Below, piece after piece: positions 35,233 through 44,573 of a DNA stretch of 64,000 bases. A program made the position numbers and the translations under genes. This DNA is from Pseudomonas chlororaphis subsp. aurantiaca (lineage in GTDB: Bacteria; Pseudomonadota; Gammaproteobacteria; Pseudomonadales; Pseudomonadaceae), in NCBI RefSeq assembly GCF_013466605.1, contig NZ_CP059162.1, forward strand, positions 2,604,001 to 2,668,000. The letters run 5' to 3'. Position 1 is the stretch's first letter. Every line of letters begins with the position of its first letter. The notes beneath the pieces were generated by a model, which was not told where the DNA came from, searched no databases, and was given only the letters and a program-made list of their open reading frames with translations.

Positions 35233-36006
35233 ATGAATGCACAGCAGCACGACAACGCCGTATCCCAGGTCGCCGCGGCCATTGCCGAGCCGGCGCGGAC
35301 GAAGATGCTCTGCGCGTTGATGGACGGCCACGCGCGCACCAGCACCGAGCTGGCGGCGATCGCCGATGTCAGCGCCTCCACCGCCAGCGCGCACCTGGGC
35401 AAGCTCAAGGAACTGGCCCTGGTGCGCCTGCATGTGCAGGGCCGCCATCGCTACTACAGCCTGGCCGACAAGCGTGTGGCCCAGGCCCTGGAAGCCCTGA
35501 TGGTGATCGGCCGCAACGCGATGCCAGCTTTCAGCCCGCGCACCCCGGACCGCCTGCAGTTCGCCCGTACCTGCTACGACCATATGGCCGGCACCCTGGC
35601 GGTGCGGCTGCATGACCGCCTGCTCGACGCTGGCTGGTTGCAGGAGCCGCAGGAGGGCGCCCAGGAGTACAGCCTGAGCCCGGCCGGCGAAGGGTTTTTC
35701 GCCGGATTGGGCATCGATGTGCAGGCCCTGGCGACCTTGCGTCGACGCTTTGCCTGCCCGTGCCTGGACTGGAGCATGCGCCGCCCGCATCTGGGTGGTG
35801 CGCTGGGAGCCGCGTTGTTGCAAGAGGCGATCCGGCGCAAATGGCTGACCCAGGACCTGGACAGCAGGGCGCTGGGGTTGACCGCCCTGGGGCGCCGCGA
35901 GCTTGCCAGTCGGTTCGCGGTCCAGCTCGAAGAACCGGACAGCCCGGCCCTGCGGGACGGGAACGCTGCCAAACCGGGGCAGCCGTCCATTACCCAGGCC
36001 ACATAG
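35233..36006 (+). CDS. ArsR-family winged-helix regulator with C-terminal extension
   Basis: 257-aa regulator. Residues 1-85 are an ArsR-type winged helix (IAEPARTKMLCALMDG; TELAAIADVSASTASAHLGKL; LHVQGRHRYYSLAD). The following 170 residues form a second helical part with ACPCLDWSMRRPHLGGALGAAL, as in regulators of this type that sense something other than arsenic. ATG at 35233, preceded by GGGAGCG. It is divergent from the P450 over 81 bp, so it very probably controls the P450-ABM unit. The cysteine pair CPC could be a sensing site, but this is inference. Confidence 0.9.
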   Translation: MNAQQHDNAVSQVAAAIAEPARTKMLCALMDGHARTSTELAAIADVSASTASAHLGKLKELALVRLHVQGRHRYYSLADKRVAQALEALMVIGRNAMPAFSPRTPDRLQFARTCYDHMAGTLAVRLHDRLLDAGWLQEPQEGAQEYSLSPAGEGFFAGLGIDVQALATLRRRFACPCLDWSMRRPHLGGALGAALLQEAIRRKWLTQDLDSRALGLTALGRRELASRFAVQLEEPDSPALRDGNAAKPGQPSITQAT

Positions 36007-36077
36007 GCCGGTCCACAATCCCATGGTTGGCGTTGCCGTCAGCCTGTGAATGCAGCATTTTGCTTGGAGTTATCCCT

Positions 36078-36575
36078 ATGCTCATCGTCTTCAGTGGCCT
36101 GCCCGGCAGCGGCAAGACCACCATCGCCCGGGCACTGGCCAGCCATCTGCGGGCCACCTATCTGCGCATCGACTCTATCGAGCAGGCGCTGCGCAACGGC
36201 GGGATGGCGGAGGTCGGCAAGGCCGGGTACGAGGTCGCCAATGCCCTGGCCCGCAGCAACCTGGCCCTGGGCAACCGGGTGGTGGCCGATTGCGTCAATC
36301 CGGTCGTCGAGAGTCGCCAGGCGTGGCAGGGCATTGCCGAGGCGGAGCAGAGCCCCTTGCTCAATGTCGAGGTGGTCTGCACGGACCTCGCCGAGCACCG
36401 GCGCCGGGTGGAAAGCCGTGAGGTGGATGTACCCGGCCTGCGTCCACCAAGCTGGCAGTCGGTGCTCGATCACGACTACCAGGCCTGGAGCGGCGAGCGC
36501 TTGAGGCTGGACAGCGCTGTGCTGTCACCGGCAGCGGCGGTGCGGATCATCCTCGAACACCTGGAAGCGCTGTAG
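36078..36575 (+). CDS. small P-loop kinase-like ATPase
   Basis: 165-aa P-loop protein of the AAA_33/adenylate-kinase-like group. Walker A GLPGSGKT is at residues 7-14, then LRIDSIEQALR, VVADCVNP as the Walker B-like strand, and an arginine-rich lid RRRVESREVDVPG. Such proteins phosphorylate small molecules such as sugars, shikimate-like acids or aminoglycosides; the substrate is not evident. ATG at 36078, with GGAG upstream; longer frames from 35760 read through the ArsR gene. Followed by the gene-poor region. Confidence 0.85.
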   Translation: MLIVFSGLPGSGKTTIARALASHLRATYLRIDSIEQALRNGGMAEVGKAGYEVANALARSNLALGNRVVADCVNPVVESRQAWQGIAEAEQSPLLNVEVVCTDLAEHRRRVESREVDVPGLRPPSWQSVLDHDYQAWSGERLRLDSAVLSPAAAVRIILEHLEAL

Positions 36576-37491
36576 TGCCAAGGCGTGCACATGGCTGGCC
36601 CGGTCCTGGCACTGAACGGCGATAAATTCCGCTTGCCCGCGCCAAATCGATAAACACTGGAATGAAGAGTTCGGCGGATAACGTCGGCGAACGTTATTCC
36701 TTCGGGCGCGAACCGTGCACAGTCGGAAATGCCCGGTTCAATCCTGTCCGACACTTTTACAAACTAGCGCTGGCGAAAAGCTGAAATTGCGCCAATAGTT
36801 GGCGCTATTGGGTGTTTCGTTCGCCGTTGGTGCGTTTTCCGGACCGCTAATGGTGCGCTGTTCTTTCTCTCGGCAGGCCGCGTCAACTCTTGCTTTGTGC
36901 AAAGCGATAACAGCTGCTTTGCCAAAAATCCCCGTGTCAGGGCAAAAAAACCTTCCTCGACAGTTTCTGCACTTTTTTCGTTCGCGCCAGTGTTGTGCAA
37001 AGCCGTTCCGGCGGCATTCCGGATAAAACGTTTCAGCGTCAACAGGGAGCGGAGCCCCCTGATGGAGTGAAAAGTGTCGCCAAACTGTCGTTTTTCCAGC
37101 CTTGGGGACTTTCTTCGCGGGGAGGCGGGGTTTGGGCACAGCGATTGCTACAGCAGATAAACAGCCTTCGGATTTCAGTGAAGTGTGCTGTTGAAGTTTC
37201 GGAAAACTTTCAGTTTGAAAGTTCACATTAAAATGAAAAAGGAGGTGACGAGTTCCACAACCAATGGACGTCATCGCGGGCGATCCATTGCCGAAAATCC
37301 ATACGGGAAGTTTCGCCAAACGACTGGCGTCAAGTAAGTGGGGGGTATTTCCGTCGGCATCGAGCGGAATATTCAAACCGCACAATGAGGTGCTCAACAG
37401 AACAGTTTCTATCGCACAGCGTAAGGCCCGATTTATTGAAACAGAGAGTTTAAATAAAAAAGCCGTTTAAACCACGGCGAGGAGTTGGGGT
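36576..37491. other. 916-bp gene-poor, AT-richer region upstream of the ATP-grasp operon
   Basis: No frame looks like a recognised protein; a 219-codon minus-strand frame (36738-37397) has no ribosome binding site and no family. Visible structure: inverted repeats GCAAAGC/GCTTTGC (36899-36922) and AACTTTCA-GTT-TGAAAGTT (37205-37223). A ten-base Shine-Dalgarno-like string AAGGAGGTGA lies at 37239-37248, inside a 34-codon frame (37233-37337) and without a properly spaced start after it. It could be a long 5' leader, a small RNA locus or decayed DNA. Confidence 0.6.
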
Positions 37492-38901
37492 ATGTCCCGT
37501 GCTTTTTTTAACGAAATGTATGATGCGAGTGGTGGCTGCCGCCCACATTACCAGGAGTTCGCCCGCTGGCTGGCGGACACCCCCGTGGAGCTGCTGGACC
37601 AGCGTCGGCGCGAAGCCGACCTGCTGTTCCACCGCGCTGGCATCACCTTCACGTTGTACGGTGACGAGCAAGGCACTGAACGGCTGATTCCCTTCGACAT
37701 CATCCCGCGCAGCATCAAGGCCAGCGAATGGCGGAACGTCGAGCGCGGCTGCATCCAGCGGGTCCAGGCCCTGAACCTGTTCCTGGCCGATATCTACCAC
37801 GGGCAACGCATTCTCAAGGAGGGCATCATCCCGGCCGAGCAGGTGCTGGCCAACGAGGGTTACCAGGTGGCGATGCGCGGCCTGGACCTGCATCGCAATA
37901 TCTATTCGCACATCTCCGGCGTCGACCTGGTGCGTGACGGCGACGGCAGCTACTACGTGCTGGAAGACAACCTGCGCACCCCCAGCGGCGTGAGCTACAT
38001 GCTCGAAGACCGCAAGATGATGATGCGCCTGTTCCCCGAGCTCTTCGCCGCGCAACGGGTGGCGCCCATCGACCACTACCCGAACCTGCTGCTCGATACC
38101 CTGAAAAGCTCCAGCCCGCTGGACAACCCGACGGTGGTGGTACTGACCCCGGGGCGTTTCAACAGCGCCTATTTCGAGCATGCGTTCCTGGCCCGGGAGA
38201 TGGGCGTGGAACTGGTGGAAGGCGCCGACCTGTTCGTGCGCGACGACCGCGTGTTCATGCGCACCACCTCCGGCGCCCAGGCGGTGGACGTGATCTACCG
38301 CCGCCTCGACGACGCCTTCCTCGACCCCTTGTCGTTCAACCCCGATTCCATGCTCGGGGTTCCCGGGCTGATCGCCGCCTACCGTTCCGGCAACGTGGTG
38401 CTGGCCAACGCGGTGGGCACCGGGGTGGCGGACGACAAGTCGATCTACCCCTATGTCGACGAGATGATCCGCTTCTACCTGAGCGAGGAACCGATCCTGA
38501 AGAACGTGCCGACCTGGCAATGCCGAAAACCCGAGGAACTGTCCCACGTACTGGCCAACCTGCCGGACCTGGTGGTCAAGGAAACCCAGGGCTCCGGCGG
38601 CTACGGCATGCTGGTGGGGCCGGCCGCCACCGCGGCGGAAATCGAAGACTTCCGCGCCCGGCTCAAGGCTCGTCCGGAAGCCTATATCGCCCAACCCACC
38701 CTGTGCCTGTCGACCTGCCCGACCTTTGTCGAGAACGGCATCGCGCCGCGGCATATCGACCTGCGCCCGTTCGTCCTGTCGGGCAGCGAAACCCGCCTGG
38801 TGCCGGGCGGCCTGACCCGCGTGGCCTTGCGCGAAGGCTCGCTGGTGGTGAACTCGTCGCAGGGCGGCGGCACCAAAGACACCTGGGTCGTGGAGGATTG
38901 A
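37492..38901 (+). CDS. circularly permuted type-2 ATP-grasp protein
   Basis: 469-aa protein of the circularly permuted ATP-grasp family (formerly DUF404/DUF407), related to glutathionylspermidine synthase-like peptide ligases. Recognisable segments: RGLDLHRNIYSHISGVDLVRDGDGSYYVLEDNLRTPSGVSYMLE, VVLTPGRFNSAYFEHAFLAREMGVELVEG, DVIYRRLDDAFLDP, and a C-terminal VVKETQGSGGYGM nucleotide-binding loop. It would form an amide bond using ATP. ATG at 37492, preceded by AGGAG. It starts a three-gene coupled operon with the alpha-E and transglutaminase proteins; elsewhere the same trio accompanies the proteasome-like Anbu protease, which is not here. Confidence 0.93.
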   Translation: MSRAFFNEMYDASGGCRPHYQEFARWLADTPVELLDQRRREADLLFHRAGITFTLYGDEQGTERLIPFDIIPRSIKASEWRNVERGCIQRVQALNLFLADIYHGQRILKEGIIPAEQVLANEGYQVAMRGLDLHRNIYSHISGVDLVRDGDGSYYVLEDNLRTPSGVSYMLEDRKMMMRLFPELFAAQRVAPIDHYPNLLLDTLKSSSPLDNPTVVVLTPGRFNSAYFEHAFLAREMGVELVEGADLFVRDDRVFMRTTSGAQAVDVIYRRLDDAFLDPLSFNPDSMLGVPGLIAAYRSGNVVLANAVGTGVADDKSIYPYVDEMIRFYLSEEPILKNVPTWQCRKPEELSHVLANLPDLVVKETQGSGGYGMLVGPAATAAEIEDFRARLKARPEAYIAQPTLCLSTCPTFVENGIAPRHIDLRPFVLSGSETRLVPGGLTRVALREGSLVVNSSQGGGTKDTWVVED

Positions 38902-38904
38902 CCG

Positions 38905-39855
38905 ATGCTTTCAAGAACCGCTGCAGACCTCTACTGGATGTCCCGTTACCTGGAGCGCGCCGAGAACCTGGCGCGCATGCTCGAAGTCAGTTACTCGCTG
39001 TCGCTCATGCCCCAGGCGGGGCGTAGCGACGGCCATGCCGAGCTGGCGATGTCGCTGCTGGCCGCCGGCACCCTGGACGATTACAACCAGCGTTACGGCG
39101 AGCTGAACACCGAACGCATGCTGCACTTCTTCGCCCTCGACGAGACCAACCCCGGCAGCATCTATTGCTGCCTGCGGGCGGCGCGGACCAACGCCCACGC
39201 GGTGCGCGGGCGGATCACCGCCGACATGTGGGAAAACATCAACGCCACTTGGCTGGAGATGCGCAACATCGCCAAGAGTGGCCTGGGACGCTACGGCATC
39301 AGCCATTTCTGCGAATGGGTCAAGGAGCGTTCGCACCTGTTCCGTGGCGCGACCTCGGGCACCATCATGCGCAACGATGCCTATTGCTTCATTCGCCTGG
39401 GCACCTTTATCGAGCGGGCCGACAACACCCTGCGTCTGCTGGACGCGCGCTATGAAATGTTCGGCGAGGAGTCGGAGGAGGTCAGCGACAACTCGGCCCG
39501 TGGCTACTACCAGTGGAGCGCCTTGCTCCGCGCCCTGTCCTCGTTCGAGGCGTTCAACGAGATCTACCGCAACGCGCCGGGGGCCGAGCAGGTGTCCGAG
39601 ATGCTGCTGTTGCGCGCCGACGTACCGCGCTCGCTGCACGCCTGCGTCGAGGAGCTGGACCAGATCCTCGCCAGCCTGCCGGGCAACAACGGCCGTCCGG
39701 CCCAGCGCCTGGCCGCCGAGCTGAACGCGCGCCTGCGCTACACCGGGATCGACGAGATCCTCGCGTCGGGCCTGCACCTGTGGCTGAGCGATTTCATCGC
39801 CCAGATCCGTCACCTGGGGCAGACCGTCCACGAATCCTATCTGGAGGTTGTATGA
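38905..39855 (+). CDS. alpha-E domain protein
   Basis: 316-aa all-helical protein of the alpha-E family, always encoded next to circularly permuted ATP-grasp enzymes. It begins MLSRTAADLYWMSRYLERAENLARML, the family hallmark, and includes SIYCCLRAARTNAHAVRG and FIRLGTFIERADNTLRLLD. Its molecular role is unknown; it is thought to work with the ATP-grasp ligase. It starts 3 bp after the ATP-grasp stop, and its stop overlaps the transglutaminase start by 4 bp (ATGA). Confidence 0.93.
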   Translation: MLSRTAADLYWMSRYLERAENLARMLEVSYSLSLMPQAGRSDGHAELAMSLLAAGTLDDYNQRYGELNTERMLHFFALDETNPGSIYCCLRAARTNAHAVRGRITADMWENINATWLEMRNIAKSGLGRYGISHFCEWVKERSHLFRGATSGTIMRNDAYCFIRLGTFIERADNTLRLLDARYEMFGEESEEVSDNSARGYYQWSALLRALSSFEAFNEIYRNAPGAEQVSEMLLLRADVPRSLHACVEELDQILASLPGNNGRPAQRLAAELNARLRYTGIDEILASGLHLWLSDFIAQIRHLGQTVHESYLEVV

Positions 39856-40649
39856 AACTTTCCATACGCCACGACACCACCTACAGCTACGCCGACGAAG
39901 TCTGCACCAGCATCCAGTTCCTGCGCCTGACCCCGCAGAACAGCGAGCGCCAGCACATTCTCGAATGGCACCTGGAACTGCCGCGCCTGGTGCGCAGCCA
40001 GCTCGACCCCTACGGCAATATCCTGCACGTGCTGACCATGGACGAACCCCATGGCGCCCTGGTCCTGAGCGCCTACGGCCAGGTGGAAATCGACCAGGCC
40101 CGGGAGGTGGAGCACGACAGCCAGTCGCCGCTGCCATTCCTGCGCAGCAGCCCGCTGACCAAGGCCGACGCCGCCCTCAGCGCCTTTGCCGCGCAGCACT
40201 GCGGCACCCGGCGTGACCGCGCGGCGCTGATCGAGCTGATGCACGCCCTGGCCGCGCACATGGTCTACAGCCCGGGCGCGACCACGGTGGACACCACCGC
40301 GGCCGAGGCTTTCGCCGGCCGGGTCGGGGTCTGCCAGGACCACACCCATGCGTTCCTGGCCTGCGCCCGCGGCCTGGGGATTCCGGCGCGTTATGTCTCC
40401 GGCTACCTGTGCACCGAAGACGAAAGTCACCTGGCCAGCCACGCCTGGGCGGAGGCCTGGATCGACGATGGCTGGTACAGCTTCGACGTGACCAACCGCC
40501 TGGCGCGGCCGGAACGGCACCTGAAGCTGGCGGTCGGCCTCGACTACCTCGACGCCTGCCCGGTGCGCGGCATGCGTCGCGGCGGTGGCGCCGAGCACAT
40601 GCTGGCACAGGTCCAGGTGAACTCGATGTTCCAGGTCCAGCACCAGTAA
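39852..40649 (+). CDS. transglutaminase-like cysteine protease-fold protein
   Basis: 265-aa protein with an N-terminal beta-rich region (MKLSIRHDTTYSYADEV, the bacterial transglutaminase N-terminal domain) and a papain-like core. The catalytic Cys is in GVCQDHTHAF, His in SHAWAEAW and Asp in FDVTNR. It has no signal peptide, so it is cytoplasmic like its partners and could hydrolyse or transfer the amide bonds made by the ATP-grasp enzyme. Translationally coupled to the alpha-E gene by a 4-bp overlap. Substrate unknown. Confidence 0.93.
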   Translation: MKLSIRHDTTYSYADEVCTSIQFLRLTPQNSERQHILEWHLELPRLVRSQLDPYGNILHVLTMDEPHGALVLSAYGQVEIDQAREVEHDSQSPLPFLRSSPLTKADAALSAFAAQHCGTRRDRAALIELMHALAAHMVYSPGATTVDTTAAEAFAGRVGVCQDHTHAFLACARGLGIPARYVSGYLCTEDESHLASHAWAEAWIDDGWYSFDVTNRLARPERHLKLAVGLDYLDACPVRGMRRGGGAEHMLAQVQVNSMFQVQHQ

Positions 40650-40778
40650 CCGCGGCCTTTCCCGCGCTATCGGGTATGCCGGCCCCGGCATGCCCACCCC
40701 TTGGGGCGCAGTAGCCCTGCATGGCCCATCTGCGCTTTCCTGTCGTCGGACTTTCTCAGCGACTTTCGGACTTTTCCT

Positions 40779-40791
40779 AAAGACAGTCTTT
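40779..40791. promoter_or_regulatory. palindrome upstream of the amidase gene
   Basis: AAAGAC-A-GTCTTT, 88 bp before the AmiD-like ATG, just after three near-direct repeats of GACTTTC/GACTTTT. This could be an operator, but no regulator is known. Confidence 0.3.
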
Positions 40792-40878
40792 CCCCCCGGT
40801 CCCTAGCATGCGCCGCTCCGCAGGCCTGCAACGCAGCAAGCCAGGCAGGGAAAGGAAAGCAACGTTCAAGGGCCAGTC

Positions 40879-41763
40879 ATGAAGAAATACACCACGGTCT
40901 TAAGCCTCTTGCTGGCGATGGCCGGTTGTACCAGCAGCCACCAAGACACCTCCGAGGCCACGCTCACGGAGAAAGACGGCTACGTCCTTTCGAAAGGCGA
41001 AAGGGCGGTGGCGAAGAACCACCGGATCCGTTTCCTGGTCCTGCACTACACCGCGCTCGATCAGGCGCAGTCCTTCGAAACGCTGACGCGATCGGAACAC
41101 GTCAGCGCCAACTACCTGATTCCCGACCAACCGAAGACCTACAAGGGCCTGCCGGTGGCCGACCAGTTGGTCGATGACCACGACCGCTCCTGGCATGCGG
41201 GAGTGAGCCAGTGGAAGAACCGCAGCAACCTGAACGACACCTCGCTCGGGATCGAGATCGTCAACGCTGGCTGGGACCAGGCCACCGGCCAGTTGCTGGG
41301 CGAGCCCTACAACGAGCAGCAGATAGAACTGCTGATCAGCCTGACCCGGGACCTGGTCAGCAAGTACGACATACAGCCGACGGACATCGTCGGGCACTCG
41401 GATATCGCCCCCGGGCGCAAGATCGATCCGGGACCGTTCTTTCCCTGGAAACGGCTTGCCGAAGCCGGCATTGGCGCCTGGCCCGACGAGCGCACCCTCG
41501 ACGACTATCTGGCTCGCTTCAGCGTGTCGCCGCCGAGCATGGTCCAGGTCACGAAGGCGCTGCAAACCTATGGTTATGGCTATCTGGACGCACAACCGGA
41601 AAGGGTGGTGGAAGCCTTCCAGATGCGCTTCAACCAGGAAAATGTCAGCGGGATCGTGGATATCCGCACGGCGGCCATCCTGTTTTCCCTGATCGACAAA
41701 TATCACGGCAAGGACAAGGCGAGCGCCATTCTGCTGCCGCCGGAAGTGGCGGCGCTCGGCTAG
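40879..41763 (+). CDS. N-acetylmuramoyl-L-alanine amidase lipoprotein (AmiD-like)
   Basis: 294-aa zinc amidase that cleaves between muramic acid and the peptide stem of peptidoglycan or its fragments. The lipobox AMAGC places the lipidated Cys at residue 17; the next residue is Thr, compatible with outer-membrane sorting. The amidase_2 core shows zinc/catalytic positions in LHYTA, SWHAGVS, the TSLGIEIVN strand, and GHSDIAPGRKIDPGPFFPW. The last 80 residues resemble a peptidoglycan-binding helical domain. Length and layout match E. coli AmiD and P. aeruginosa AmpDh-type enzymes. Monocistronic, followed by a terminator shared with ilvE. Confidence 0.93.
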   Translation: MKKYTTVLSLLLAMAGCTSSHQDTSEATLTEKDGYVLSKGERAVAKNHRIRFLVLHYTALDQAQSFETLTRSEHVSANYLIPDQPKTYKGLPVADQLVDDHDRSWHAGVSQWKNRSNLNDTSLGIEIVNAGWDQATGQLLGEPYNEQQIELLISLTRDLVSKYDIQPTDIVGHSDIAPGRKIDPGPFFPWKRLAEAGIGAWPDERTLDDYLARFSVSPPSMVQVTKALQTYGYGYLDAQPERVVEAFQMRFNQENVSGIVDIRTAAILFSLIDKYHGKDKASAILLPPEVAALG

Positions 41764-41796
41764 GGGCAAAGGTTTCGACGGCCTCTGGCGACCATG

Positions 41797-41833
41797 AAAA
41801 AGCCCGCCGTTCGCGGTGGCGAAGGGCGGGCTT
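41797..41833 (-). terminator. terminator between the convergent amidase and ilvE genes
   Basis: Stem AAGCCCGCC / GGCGGGCTT. On the minus strand it is followed by a T-run (AAAAA on the plus strand), so it mainly ends ilvE transcription 22 bp after its stop codon. Confidence 0.85.
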
Positions 41834-41854
41834 CTCAGCACCTGGCGGCTGGGG

Positions 41855-42874
41855 TCAGACCTTGACGATCCAGCCCGCTGGCGCTTCGATGTCGCCGGTC
41901 TGTACACCGGTCAGCTCTTTGTAGAGCTTCTGGGTGATCGGGCCGACTTCTTTTTCGCTGTAGAACACGTGCAGCTTGTCCTTGTACTCGATGCCGCCGA
42001 TCGGCGTGATCACCGCGGCGGTACCGCAGGCGCCGGCTTCCTTGAAGTCCGACAGCTTGTCGATCAGCACGTCGCCTTCGATCACTTCCAGGCCCAGGCG
42101 GGTCTTGGCCAGCTCGATCAGCGACAGGCGGGTGATGCCCGGCAGTACCGACGGCGACTTCGGCGTGACGAATTTGTCGTCGTGGGTGATGCCGAAGAAG
42201 TTGGCCGAACCGACTTCCTCGATCTTCGAGTGGGTCAAAGGGTCCAGGTAGATGCAGTCGGCGAAGTGCTTCTTCTTGGCTTCCGAACCTGGCATCAGGC
42301 TGGCGGCGTAGTTGCCACCGACCTTGGCCGCGCCGGTACCTTGTGGCGCCGCGCGGTCGTAGCTGGAGATCAGGAAGTTGTGCGGGGTCAGGCCGCCCTT
42401 GAAGTAGGCGCCGACCGGAATGGCGAAGATCGAGAAGATGAACTCGGGGGCGGTACGCACGCCGATATTGTCACCCACGCCGATCACGAACGGGCGCAGG
42501 TACAACGCGCCGCCGGTGCCGTAAGGCGGGATGAAGCGCTCGTTGGCGCGTACCACTTCCTGGCAGGCGGCAATGAATTGCTCGGTGGACACCTGCGGCA
42601 TCAACAGGCGCGCGCAGCTGCGCTGCATGCGGGCGGCGTTCTGGTCCGGGCGGAACAGGTTGATCGAACCGTCCTTGCAGCGGTAGGCCTTCAGGCCTTC
42701 GAAGCACTGCTGGCCATAGTGAAGGGCGGTGGAGCCTTCGCTGATGTGCAGCACGTTGTCAGAGGTTAAGGTGCCTTTGTCCCACTCGCCGTTACGCCAG
42801 TGCGACAGATAGCGCTTGTCTGTCTTGATGTAGTCAAAACCCAGCTTGTCCCAATTGATGCTTTCGTTACCCAT
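41855..42874 (-). CDS. ilvE: branched-chain amino acid aminotransferase
   Basis: 339-aa class IV PLP aminotransferase that interconverts leucine, isoleucine and valine with their 2-keto acids, using 2-oxoglutarate. The PLP lysine lies in GTGAAKVGGNYA (K184), the class IV signature region in LTHSKIEEVGSANFFG, and the C-terminal GTAAVITPIG loop binds phosphate. It is the longer, mitochondrial/Bacillus-like BCAT type rather than the 309-aa E. coli form. It sits next to the bkd operon on the same strand, so its keto-acid products are the substrates of the neighbouring dehydrogenase complex. Transcribed from its own 5' region. Confidence 0.95.
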   Translation of the reverse strand: MGNESINWDKLGFDYIKTDKRYLSHWRNGEWDKGTLTSDNVLHISEGSTALHYGQQCFEGLKAYRCKDGSINLFRPDQNAARMQRSCARLLMPQVSTEQFIAACQEVVRANERFIPPYGTGGALYLRPFVIGVGDNIGVRTAPEFIFSIFAIPVGAYFKGGLTPHNFLISSYDRAAPQGTGAAKVGGNYAASLMPGSEAKKKHFADCIYLDPLTHSKIEEVGSANFFGITHDDKFVTPKSPSVLPGITRLSLIELAKTRLGLEVIEGDVLIDKLSDFKEAGACGTAAVITPIGGIEYKDKLHVFYSEKEVGPITQKLYKELTGVQTGDIEAPAGWIVKV

Positions 42875-43045
42875 GACACCCTCTATCGCTTAACAACCGT
42901 CGCAACGGCTCAAGGCTTCTGACGTTTTTTGGATGGGCACAACAATACTGCATTCCGGGGTGGCACCGCATCCCGGGCGATGGGAGGGGAAGCAAAAAAA
43001 CTTAGCCTGCTCATGAACCCTCCTGTCGTCTTGTGGAGCGAACCC

Positions 43046-43147
43046 TGTAGCCGCTGCCGAAGGCTGCGATCGGCCTCGAAGAGGACGTGCTCTTGAGATC
43101 CTTGAAGGCCCTGCGGGCCTTATCGCAGCCTGCGGCAGCGGTTACAA
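43046..43147. repeat. REP element (TGTAGCCGCTGCC type) in a 304-bp gap
   Basis: Inverted pair TGTAGCCGCTGCCGAAGGCTGCGATC ... TATCGCAGCCTGCGGCAGCGGTTACA, filling most of the gap between ilvE and lpdV. Nothing else gene-like lies in 42875-43178 beyond the ilvE promoter. Confidence 0.82.
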
Positions 43148-43178
43148 GGGACGGGGTGTTGCCTCCCGGTGTGGCGTT

Positions 43179-44570
<1,392 letters not shown>

Positions 44571-44573
44571 GGG

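Noticed and set aside
36738..37397. 219-codon minus-strand frame in the gene-poor region
   Set aside because: No ribosome binding site, no recognisable family and odd composition; kept only as a remark in the gap entry.
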